Below, in pieces: positions 45,401-54,946 of a stretch of 64,000 bases of DNA (the first letter of the stretch is position 1; every line of letters begins with the position of its first letter). Where the stretch lies: the NCBI GenBank assembly GCA_012064385.1, contig QRDG01000414.1:1153941-1217940 (forward strand), written 5' to 3'. The DNA is from Puccinellia tenuiflora. Taxonomy: Eukaryota; Streptophyta; Magnoliopsida; Poales; Poaceae. The notes beneath the pieces were generated by a model that had not been told where the DNA came from, did no database searches, and saw nothing but the letters and a program-made list of their open reading frames with translations. The translations under genes were made by a program, and so were the position numbers.

Positions 45401-47216
45401 CGGCGTCGCGTGCCCCGATTCGAGCAGCCTGGCGGCGGGCCTGCTAGGGTTTCGGGGTGAGGCGAGAGGGTGCGGGGAGGGGCTTAAGAGGGCAGGCTCG
45501 CGCGCGTTGATGGGGGGCTGGTATTGCCCGGATTGATGCGCAATCAATCGGCGGTTTCCGGTGGCGTGATTTGGGGAAGAATGGGTGACGTCACGCCGAC
45601 GCGGGCTGACGTGCGGGGCCCGGTGGTCAGCGAGAGGGAGAGAGAAGAGAGAGGGGCGCGACGCGGCTGGGCCGGTGCGGCGCATGATCTTGGGCCGGGG
45701 TGGGCTGCCTCGGCCGGATCGGTTGGTTTTTTTTTGTTCTTTTCTTTTCTATTTTCTGTTTTTCCAATTACTATCAAAATAGAGTCAAATCAAGTTAGAA
45801 AAATTCGAATAAATACTTTTTGGAACCCTGGTTCTGTATAGAACACATTGGCACAAAGTTTTCAATTAAATAAAGAGAAAATAATTGATTTAGTGACAAG
45901 GGTTGTTTAGCACCCTATTATGTCAAAACAAAATATTTAAACCAAAATTTATTTTTAAAGGTTCAAAGCAAGATTTTTATATGCAATAAAACATGATGCT
46001 TATGAATGAATGCATGCTTATGCATTTTTGAAAAATTGGGATGTTACAAACAGGCTATCCGCCGCTGCCTCCCAAACTCGCTACTTCGACACGGCGACAC
46101 CTTGCAATAGGCCACTGATGTACGCGTCCGAGGCCCACGTCCTACCACCAATGCTTCGCCCGCGTTCAAGCTCGTCCGCCATGTGTCCGATGTCCTCTGG
46201 TGCCTGTCCCCGTGTAAACTCCGCCAGCGTATGTAGGCTGCAGCCAATCTTGCCAGTGGTGGATCCAGTGGGGGCGAGCGGTGGCCAGGCCACCCCCATG
46301 CTCCGGCCACCCCCAACTATATGCAGCGGAGATGGCAGCGCCGGTGTTTCGCCGTCGGCGAAGAAGGCGTGGACGGTGGTGCGACGAGTCAATGCCTCAA
46401 TGGAGGCGTCGACGAGGCTGCTGAGGTTAGGCGAGAGGAGAGGCATCATCGACGTCGACGATGCACGAACAGTGAAGCTATGTTCAGAGGTGAGCTCTTT
46501 TTTCCCTTTTGGATGGAGGTTTCCGTGTTTGCCGAAGGGAAGTGCTAAACACGTGATTTGTGTTAATTAAGTTGCGGCAGAATGAGACGAACTGCCCTTA
46601 AACATCATCTTATCTTCAGCGTGCAACGTGCATAATGTTTCCCCTAAAATAAGTGCTAAACCTATTATTTGGGCCAATACAAAGTTCAATCAGAGAAACT
46701 AAGTCAGATCAATACTTAAACATCGATGTCATAAGAAAAAGGGAGTTTCAGACTTTCGCTATATATATAAACTTCAGTAGGTAATTTGATGAACACCACG
46801 TTTGTTATTTTGTATAACATATTGTTTCAACGAGCGAACCAACAGTCTGACCGGTATATTACCGATTTAGATTTTTACAAAATGGTATCACCTGCCATAT
46901 GAGCTACTTTGGTGTCTATTTTGCATGTTGTTGTCTCTCATAGCGTCGATGAGTTGACCTTTTTCTTAATTTTTCACCCACTTCTCTTGCAAAGGAAATA
47001 ACACCAACCTCCTCTCTCCCCAATCACACTAGCAACACCCAATATTGTGCGGTGTTTACTAGAGAGCAAATCGTCGCACAATTTTTTTGAGCGGCAACAA
47101 GTCCTATTTAAATAGTTTAAAACAAAAAAATAAAAATAAACACATTATTTTTTATGGTTGTAAGCATGTACTAACTTTTTTTTAGAGCCGTTGCAACGCA
47201 CGGACATGTTTGCTAG
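42407..47216 (+). mobile_element. Helitron-like element carrying gene-like GC-rich segments and a nested LTR
   Basis: It starts with TC (TCTATACCTAATAATAAAGG) after an A and ends with CTAG before a T, as Helitrons do (insertion between A and T, no duplication). About 10 bp before the CTAG is a small hairpin within GCCGTTGCAACGCACGGAC. No helicase is seen, so it is non-autonomous. It holds GC-rich segments at 42640-43200 and 46050-46550 that look like captured gene pieces but match nothing I recognise. A reverse gypsy LTR sits inside it. Confidence 0.7.
43230..46048 (-). mobile_element. Gypsy-type LTR (probably solo), minus strand, nested in the Helitron
   Basis: The minus strand begins TGTAACATCCCAATTTTTC at 46048, a typical start for this LTR type. 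The body contains GTCCGTAACCGGGGACACGGC near 43785, the stem motif of the other gypsy LTRs here, an AT-rich middle and a GC-rich part at 45000-45700. No internal domain is present on either side, so it is probably solo. The left end is uncertain (43200-43270), and no clear 5-bp duplication of AACAG was found on the left. Confidence 0.6.
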
Positions 47217-47332
47217 TATACTATATGGCGAGGACAACAAAATGAAATTTAATTGATACAGTGAAACTTTTACCCTTTGAGGCTCACATAATTTTTCCTA
47301 CTGAAGTTATATTCACCAAGTTGTTATTGCAG

Positions 47333-47481
47333 ATTTTGGCAATAATGATCAATTGCACCGCCGCTGATTTTATTTCTCATCCAGCTTCGTTGGCTTGGCG
47401 AAAGGCAACCATCGCTGGGCTTGTATTGAACGATGCATGTCCAGGCTTCTTGCAAAGAGTTGCAGTCGTCCAAGGCCCTAA
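47333..47481 (+). pseudogene. Possible terminal exon of an unknown gene, split by the Harbinger-like element
   Basis: After an acceptor-like TTGTTATTGCAG at 47332 a frame reads ILAIMINCTAADFISHPASL, continues to VVQGPK, and is then cut by the DNA transposon at 47482. Across one TAA copy it would continue at 49097 for a few codons (RRKPQ) to a TAA near 49113. The product is not recognised. It may be a real last exon or chance. Confidence 0.3.
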
Positions 47482-49093
47482 GAGCATCTCCACGGGGGTC
47501 GTAAAAGGGCCGTAAAGCTCTTTTATGGCGTCGGACAGAAAAACATACCGGGGTCGTAAAGCTTTTGTCCGGCTCAAATTCTGTCCGGCACCGCGAACAG
47601 GGCCTCCAACATTGGAGGCTGGCTTCGTGGCGCCGGACACTGTCCGGCTCGAGCCTCCGACAGATATGGCCCGCCCGTCATACACACGAAATGACCCGGC
47701 GAGGCGCAGGCACGCGGCAGTGACTCAGCGATGCAGGCGACGCATCGTTTCAGAGGTGAGTCGTCGCATCGTTGCACGGGTCGTCAGGCAGCGCATCGTT
47801 TCAGTGGCTAGGTGGGCGGCGCAGTGAAGCGTCGCCTCGTAGCAGCGCCGCAGAGCACACGCGGCGGCATGCATGTCGTCTTGGCGTTAATGGAGACAGC
47901 ATCTCCGCTCGGCATCCACGCGGCGACATGCATGCCGACCGGCTTTAAAAAGCCACCACAGCCCTCTCGACTCACACACTCCACCACCGCCCCTCTTCCT
48001 TTCTTTGCAGTCGCACAGCTACGATGCACCGCCGCGGACCAGGTTACCAGCCCACGGAGGAGGACCACGAGCGGCGCCGACGCCTTGACGCGATATCGTT
48101 GGTGCGCTGCCAACGCCGCAACGAGCTACGCCAGATCCAGGGGATCCGGATTGCGACAGCTAGGGCTGTGGCGCCGCCACCACCACCCCCTCCGGCTCCT
48201 CCACCCCCCGCAGGCCAACGACCGTCGTCCGCTGACAGTGGAGGAGGCGGAGCAGCTCATGCGTGACTACCTCCCTATGCCCGCCGACCGTAGCCTGCCG
48301 GACGGCTGGCTGGTCAACCTGGACAACGTCCCGGTTGCGCCGCCCCTGACCGGGCAGGCGAGGCTAGAGTACATCCAGTCGATGTGGCAGGCGGACATCG
48401 TCGGCGCGGTGACGGAGGAGGAGCGGAGCCATGTGCCTCCGTTCAACGCGTCGGCGGCGTACTGGGACGCCATTGTGAGGTCCGAGCACGCCTGCCGCCT
48501 CCACAGCTACCGCACAGACGGCGACGACCACGAGCCGCCCGAGCCGGTGTCCGACGAGGAGGAGCTAGCTCTTTCTCCGCCACCATGCTACGCCGACCAT
48601 TGATATCGATTCCCTACCGGATGAGAGCTTTCAAGATTCTGGTCACGCAGTGGTTTCTCCACGGCCTACGTCGATCATCGATATCGACGTTATGAGCCTG
48701 AAACGGCCACTTGACCAGACATATATTCGTCTGTGAGCAGTAGCTCGATCAGTGCCGATGAGGATGAGCTCGAGCAGAGATACATTCTGCCTGGACTCCT
48801 CCGCAATCGACATATGTGAGGTCGAGCTCGGGAAAATCTCGGAGTCTGTCGTAGAATTTTAGGATTAGTTTTAGATTAAATCAAGTTGTATCGAATTTGT
48901 ATCGAAATCGAACTTTCTATTTCAATCGAATAAAATTTATTGCAATATTAAAAAAATCTGTTTGGGGTCCGACCATTTAGAGGGTGCCGGTGTGGGAGGG
49001 AAAAAAGCGCCGGACAAGTGTCCGGCACCCTCCAATTGGGCCTCCAATGGAGGTGTGCCGGACACAATTTAGGCACTCCCCATAAAGATGCTC
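47482..49093 (+). mobile_element. PIF/Harbinger-like DNA transposon, 1.6 kb, non-autonomous
   Basis: The left end reads GAGCATCTCCACGGGGG. The right end, reverse complemented, reads GAGCATCTTTATGGGGAG. Both are flanked by TAA (47479-47481 and 49094-49096), the 3-bp duplication of this superfamily. Subterminal regions share repeated GTCCGGC/GCCGGAC words and a GCCTCCAA...TTGGAGG inverted pair at both ends. No transposase is present; instead a GC-rich ORF lies at 48024-48603. Confidence 0.7.
48024..48603 (+). pseudogene. ORF inside the Harbinger-like element, unknown product
   Basis: From ATG 48024 it reads MHRRGPGYQPTEEDHERRRR and a proline run (to about 48200). A second frame, open to the TGA at 48601-48603, gives PLTVEEAEQLMRDYLPMPAD, then DGWLVNLDNVPVAPPLTGQA and an acidic tail. 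The two parts overlap in the Pro-rich stretch, so one frameshift would join them. The phrase MPADRSLPDGW...VPVAPP recalls a protein type common in grass genomes and transposons, which I cannot name. No signal peptide, membrane segment or catalytic motif is visible. Confidence 0.45.
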
Positions 49094-49144
49094 TAAGAGA
49101 AGAAAGCCCCAATAATTATCATGTTCTCCAATTCAAAGTATATA

Positions 49145-49238
49145 CTCCCTCCGATCCATAAAAAGTGTCGCCCAATTAGTATAAATTTTGTAGTAACTTA
49201 GTACAAAGTGAGCGACACTATATATGGATAGGAGGGAG
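49145..49238. mobile_element. Stowaway MITE, 94 bp
   Basis: Termini CTCCCTCCGATCCATA and TATGGATAGGAGGGAG are inverted repeats flanked by TA on each side (49143-49144 and 49239-49240). This is the standard Stowaway (Tc1/mariner) structure. Confidence 0.92.
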
Positions 49239-49477
49239 TACTTTTTTCGTCAACAACGCATACCTCTAACTAGTATAAATACATATGAAAAATATTTCAC
49301 ATGACAAAATGAAATGTTAGCATTACAAACTCAGTCCATACGCTTATGTGTGTCTTACATTTTGGGACGAATGGAACATCTCTACGTAATAAAACTGTTA
49401 ACTGACGGAAAAAATACACACCACACACCTCTTAGGACGTAAAAACAACCAATGTAACCGGCGACAATAATTAATTA

Positions 49478-49743
49478 CTCCTTCCGTTTCTTGATATAAG
49501 GTGTATAAGGTTTTGGCATGGATATTAAGACATCAGTATTTTGTATCTGATGGACTTATTTTCTCATGGAAAAAATCGAGAGATAGGAATCCCTAATAGC
49601 CACAAATTGAAAACAATACTTTAAATCGCTCAGTTTCATATCGTGACTCATTTGTGAATGGGTACAATAGTTCATAAATCGCAATACACCTTATATTTCA
49701 AAAAAAATAACCTTAACCACATTACATCAAGGAACGGAGGGAT
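49478..49743. mobile_element. Stowaway-like MITE, about 266 bp
   Basis: Begins CTCCTTCCGTTTCTTGATAT after TA. Its right end reads ATCAAGGAACGGAGGGAT before TA. The interior is AT-rich with a second inverted ATAAGGTGTAT/ACACCTTATAT pair. Slightly degenerate at the right end. Confidence 0.75.
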
Positions 49744-50224
49744 TAGCATATATTCTCTTTTCGATGGAAAGAACCATATTTTCATATTTAATTCAATGCA
49801 ACACATTTCTAATTCGTATACCGGTCGGCAGGGACAGAGGCGAGCTAGGGCCATGACTCCCCCCATGGATGAAATTTTTGTAATACCACACTTGTAAGTT
49901 TTTGGATTCGAGGCCAAAGTTTTACTCAAAATTAGCTAGATGGCCACCTCCAGCTTATTTAATGTGTAATTGGCCCTCCTTGTGTTCCAATCTTGGTTCC
50001 GTACATGCTGGTCGGGGCTTGTGTGCACGAGATGATAACAAATATATGCATAAGATAATATCAAATAAAAATTTATTTATACAAACATATAATCCACACA
50101 ATTTTATTTTCGTTAGTTATTACTCTAAATAATATTGTTTTAGTACCAAAATACAAAGCATTTGCATTTTGTTAAGTTTTCACTTGCTAGAAATTTTTGA
50201 AGAGCCGAGATGCATATGCGCCGC
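49744..50224. other. Intergenic sequence without a supported feature
   Basis: AT-rich with a short GC stretch near 49830-49870 (GGACAGAGGCGAGCTAGGGCC) that resembles a transposon remnant. No ORF or RNA gene is supported. Confidence 0.4.
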
Positions 50225-50460
50225 GAGAGGAGCCGTGAAGCCGACGCGGGTCAGCAGCAGTGGCTGAAAACCGGCGGAGACCATTGATATGCAACGAGGC
50301 GAAAAAAGAAAATGAATTGAAACCGACACAAAACGAAACTAAATTGAGATCTCGAAATCAAAACGGATCAAACGTCAAAGAACGAAGGAATCGAGGGCGA
50401 TTTGCGAGAGTGGAGAGCCGGAGATGAGAGATATCGATCGCATACAGGTATGTACTACCT
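50225..50460 (-). pseudogene. Degenerate copy of the 5' end of the proline-rich gene
   Basis: Minus-strand sequence collinear with 13650-13890: a matching start-codon region (AACCGGCGGAGACCATTG against GACCGGCGGCGATCACATCCATTG), the A-rich leader (GAAATCAAAACGGATC against GAAATCGAAACAGATC), GGAATCGAGGGCGATTTGCG against GGAATCGAGGCGATCTGCG, and a shared GGTATGTA at the far edge. The coding part runs only about 30 codons before a stop. It is a partial duplication of promoter, leader and first codons. The mechanism is not visible. Confidence 0.65.
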
Positions 50461-51951
50461 CTTTGTATTAGTGGCGTACCTACCCGAGTACATACATGAT
50501 ACCGGATCGGTATGCATCTTGACAGAGAACATACGTCGGCCACTTTTTAAAAAGTGTCTTCTACCACACTTTTGCGTTTTAGCCTCCGATCCCCTCCCTA
50601 CTCTCTCCCGTGAGCGGACGCGACACGAACAACGGAAATTACGAGGCCAGGAGGAACAACACCGTCGTTGTAGACCTTCCCGGGCCACTGGGCTAGGGTG
50701 CCGTTTCCAGGAGCTCCGCCTCACCGTACTCATACTTATATCCTTCAAGTAACCCAGCCATGACGCACGGAATCGAGCGAATCGTCTTCATCTTATTCAA
50801 CTCAGGCCGAGTGCGTCCCGTGATCCCGGTTAGAGCACGCACCTCTCGCGCAACTGCTACGTTTCGTGTCTTTGCCTGGTTCCGACGATAGGGGCGCTGC
50901 TGTGTCGATTCCTTAGGCTTGAGGGATGAGGGGAAGATGGTGGAGCTCATGGCTCATGGCTGGGCTCGGGGTGGTCGCCGGAAGCAGTCCGCCGCTAGCG
51001 TCCTGGCGCCGTGCGGGTCCTCCGGCAGCGTCGAACTGCAGCTTATCATCTTTATCCCCCTTCCACTGCAACTAGGTTGTCGACCTGTCCAGCGGCACAG
51101 GCATGGCCAACATCGTCTAGAAGGGGCAACCTTGTGTCACCATGTGGCTTTAGCTTTCTGTCTATGAAACTTATGCTTGTGCGTTGATAGGATCGATCTC
51201 TTATCCATCTTCAATTCAACTTTGTTGTGATAATTCTTAGCTCTTGCATGACATTCTGTTTAATAGTTCAGTCAGTATGAATGTATGATGCCCTTTGCAG
51301 TGTCTTTTTCTTAATATTAACATCTCTGCGTATATCCTTGGCTATGTGGTTCTTCTACGTGTCTATGTGATTTTTGGATCCACAACCTGGTGCTTGGATC
51401 CGCTTCCTTATGCTATGTCCAGAGGAAATAGTCATTGTGTATTCATTAGGCCTCAAGTTCAGTATCTGAGTGCATATATCGTCATTGAAGCGCAATGAGC
51501 ATTTAGAACCAGCAAATTGCACTACAATTCACTGAACTATAATCAAAATATTTTTAAAAATTCAGTCAAGAATTAATAAACTGGCACATGTACTCCACAA
51601 AACAGGCCTGCCTTGATTAGCTGATGTTAAATTGCACTTCCTCCTTAAATTAAGTTCAAGCTGATGTTCAACATATGCTGGTCTGAGTTCTGTTGGTAGT
51701 TGTTGCGAAGGGGTCCTGTGTTACTTGAAGAGCAAATTTCTACATCTTTACCCATTCCTGGAGTGATTCATGCATGTTGCGGCTGAGGTTCGGCTAATCC
51801 AACTCGATTGGTAGCCTTAAACTTTTGTTCAGTGCCAAGTATTGCTGATAGGGCGTGTAGATCTAGCGTGCCATTCAAGAAATGCTCCTCGACACGTATA
51901 CCAGAAAACAGGCAGATTCAGGGAAGTTGCCCATAGACCTCTGGAATTAAG
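50461..51951. other. Intergenic sequence without a supported gene
   Basis: A moderately GC-rich block (50560-51130) has open frames on both strands but no recognised domain. A plus-strand phrase DLSSGTGMANIV near 51085 ends at a stop. The rest is AT-rich. Possibly gene relics. Confidence 0.35.
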
Positions 51952-51953
51952 TA

Positions 51954-52376
51954 CTCCCTCCGATCCATAAAAAGTGTCATAGACCAGCCACAGCTTGGTG
52001 GGCCTCCATCCGTGGCACCGTTCCTGCGAGGGAGAGGGCCGCTCTCGACGGAGTAGTGGCGTACACAGCTTGGTTCATATGGCGTGAGAGAAACAGTAGA
52101 ATTTTTGAGAACAAATATAGCTCTTTCGGCACTGTGGCTGGTTTGATTAGGAGTGCCTCGATGGCTCGAGCACTCGCTTTTGTTAGGGTTGTAGATGATG
52201 ATCTTGGTTGATCTGCTAGCTGTTATCCCCATATTGTAAACTGTTACGTTTTTCTTCTTCTATATGATTGGGCAGTGCTCCTGCCGACGTTTCGAAAAAA
52301 AAGTGTCATCAACTTAGTACAAATTTTATACTAACTTAGTATAAAATGAGCGATACTTTTTATGGATCGAAGGGAG
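51954..52376. mobile_element. Stowaway MITE split by a LINE
   Basis: The left part CTCCCTCCGATCCATAAAAA starts after TA (51952-51953) and the right part ends TTTATGGATCGAAGGGAG before TA (52377-52378). Removing 51981-52309 leaves an ordinary ~100-bp Stowaway of the same type as the one at 49145-49238. Confidence 0.9.
51981..52297 (+). mobile_element. 5'-truncated LINE inserted in the Stowaway MITE
   Basis: Flanked by the 12-bp duplication AAAAAGTGTCAT (51969-51980 and 52298-52309). An open frame from the first base to the TGA near 52211 encodes the C-terminal end of a LINE reverse-transcriptase polyprotein, including AYTAWFIWRERNSRIFENK, typical of plant LINEs. It ends with a GGCAG-loop-CTGCC hairpin and an A-rich tail. 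Truncation at the 5' end and the long duplication fit target-primed reverse transcription. Confidence 0.9.
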
Positions 52377-52561
52377 TAGCTTCCCGATATCCAAATAGGA
52401 AGAATCTCGTGAAGCAACAATCTTATTGAGAACCACCATGTGTGCTAATACATCATGCCCCATTAAACTCAGGTGAGGCTTCTACTGCATCTAATGCTAC
52501 AACATAGTTAAAACCACTTATGTATTTCAAAGTTCTTGTATGGTCAATTTTGTGTTTCTAA

Positions 52562-52775
52562 GGGGTCGTTTGGATCCCATCATTTGTATGGAATTCATTT
52601 TCAGATTCCATGCTCAACCTGTTTGGATGTCGTGGAATTGGAATGTCATTTCATTTGGAATTCCAGATAATTCCTTTGCTATGTTAAGTCAATTATTGTC
52701 CCTAACCTTGTCATTTGTCTGGAATTCATTTCATTTTGTCCAAATGAAATGAAATGACGGATGCCAAACGGGCCC
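52562..52775. mobile_element. Tourist MITE, 214 bp
   Basis: Termini GGGGTCGTTTGGAT and ATGCCAAACGGGCCC form an inverted repeat flanked by TAA (52559-52561 and 52776-52778), as in PIF/Harbinger-derived Tourist elements. The interior is GAATTCATTTCA-rich with internal inverted repeats. Confidence 0.9.
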
Positions 52776-52778
52776 TAA

Positions 52779-54120
52779 GAGACAAAAGGGTTAGTAGGGG
52801 TGGTCGTAGCTGCTATCTTTGATCTATTTGGAAGGCCAAGAATAACTCTTGTTTTCGCTCAGTTTTGCCAGAGAATCCTCGGCTGTTACTAATATGGATG
52901 GTGGCTTAGTCTATTTTGCAGGAAAAGGAACCGAACCGAGATGCGATCAGCTGAGGAGTCAGATTGTTCGTGCAACCGTCAAAGTGTAGTGAGGTTTTCA
53001 ATGCGAGTCTGGAACGAGAGGAAAAGATTGGTGATGTGAGGTCTCGGTCGTTGATATCTGAATGAGAAAGTGAGGTTTTCAGTGCGAGTCTGAGATGGAG
53101 GCCACCCAGACAGCGAGCGTCCTACTCCTGCGTACGTGAAAGTTTACACAGGAGTTTCTACGACACAAGCAACACATTGCTGCCCCGGCCGGCCCCTAGT
53201 AGGTTCAACTTGCTTTTGGTTTGGTTTCGGTGGTTAATTGACACCTACTGTAATAATCCTTGTCTATATACAAACGGCCACCACTTAGTTGACAACCCCA
53301 CCCTATCTCTATGGAAAGGACCAACTTTTCACTAGCTTGCACAAGTATCACGTGGTGCAGTAGAGAGAAAAGAGACTCCATACCTACCATACAGAGTTGG
53401 TGATGTTGGATCTTAAAAGGTTTAATTAGCAGGGCGCTTCGCCTTGGTTGGCCTCTAGGTCGTACACTGACTGTCAAATTACCTGGACTTGCAGCTGTGT
53501 ATCGATCATCCCATGATCAAGTATCATCTATATCACCGCCCACGGCCACCACTTGAATCGCGCACATGATTCTTCTCGTGACCAACACCATTGCCCCAAC
53601 ACGGTACGGACGTTCACGCGCTGCGGTGCCGGTGCGCACGGGGCCACATTTGTTGATGCAGAGGAGTGTGCTGGAAAATGAATATCTGAATATGGGGGGC
53701 ATCTGCCCATTTTAAAAAATCATATTTTCATCGTACAGAAAATATATCAATTCGTAAATTCCTGCCATACTAAAGAGAAAGTGAGATTGACACTGCAGTA
53801 CACCTGATCGATGTAGTGGACCATATTTCTTCTGGATTAATTTCCTCGACCAGATCTGCTCTGTTCCGGACCATCTCCTGGCGCTGATGACTGGAAATTG
53901 TGTGACGTGAGGGACGCAAAGATTGGAGGTCTCGCTATAAAGTTGCTTCATCACAGCTCAGACAGCCTTCAACTTCAAGCGATTATTGGCAGCGACGGCA
54001 AACTGTAACACGCACTGGCATTCTTGTGAGACGATATAAAACATGCTGCCTGAAGCGCACTTATAAGGCCTATTGTGCTCATATCAGCCTACATTCTGAA
54101 GTACGGTAACTGATTTCTTC
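52779..54120. other. Intergenic sequence without a supported feature
   Basis: Mixed-composition DNA between the Tourist element and the 3' side of the ACR gene. No domain-bearing frame is seen on either strand. GAGGTTTTCA(A/G)TGCGAGTCTG occurs twice (near 52991 and 53071). Confidence 0.4.
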
Positions 54121-54946
54121 TCAAGACACGTCTCTATTGCATCACATTTGAGAAGGTTTTCCCTTTCGGAAGGCGCATAAACACAAGTGATCAACGAGGC
54201 ATGTACTGAAATGTTCCTGAAAAGGGAATGGTACCAGTATATACAAAACTAGGCAAGTATGTACAGACTGTAGTGGGCAACGAGACTGACATGACATGGC
54301 AGGAAACAGCAGCGAGACCAAAAGTTGCAACACAAGATGACATCCGTACGCCTTTGCCTGCAGGTAGTGCAGACTGCAGAGTGCCGGTAGGACCCTGCCG
54401 AGCTGGCGCCCATTTTCGCCACTTGCCTGCCGCCCAGCGCAAATGACAGCAGCGTCACCATCGCCGCCGTCGTCGTCTTCGCCATCCATCGACGTCGGTC
54501 CTGATACTCCTTCGACACACCCCATAAAGATCCCCAAGGGGCAAGTCAGCAGCCACCACCACCCTTCACTGCTCATCCTGCTCCAGCTCCATCTCATCAG
54601 ACAGTTGCTGCATGCTGCCAAACCACTGGGACATGAATGTTGGCCGATCGATCATGGTTCATGGATAGATAGGAAACAACACCGTTTTCATTGGCAGAAT
54701 CAGGCTAGGTACTTTGTAGACTGACGGTGGATTGGGGGTATTTGACAATACTATGACCTCGCTTCTACTACGGTGTTCACCAACTGCTGCTTCTGTACAT
54801 GCCAGCTTAGTCACACACGCTTCATCCTCTGATGAATGCTGCTACCACAACCGCTTCTTTGCTTCATCTGCCTTTTCTGAGACCGCGACTGCAAACTCTA
54901 AGATGTGCTATGGTCTTGCTTGTGTAATCGTCGATCTTTTCAGAGC
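54121..54946 (-). other. 3' UTR and downstream flank of the ACR gene
   Basis: No conserved frame is supported. On the minus strand the first few hundred bases after the ACR stop would be the 3' UTR; its end cannot be fixed by eye. Confidence 0.4.

Noticed and set aside
45143..45841. Possible host gene in a GC-rich block
   Set aside because: The block is the GC-rich part of the reverse gypsy LTR and has a parallel in the LTR at 63.4-64.0 kb.
50455..51167. Gene candidates next to the degenerate proline-rich leader
   Set aside because: Both strands open but no motif, no splice pattern and early stops; left as possible relic only.
54142..54724. ORFs downstream of the ACR stop as separate genes
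   Set aside because: Short, overlapping, without domains, and in the position of the ACR 3' UTR and flank.
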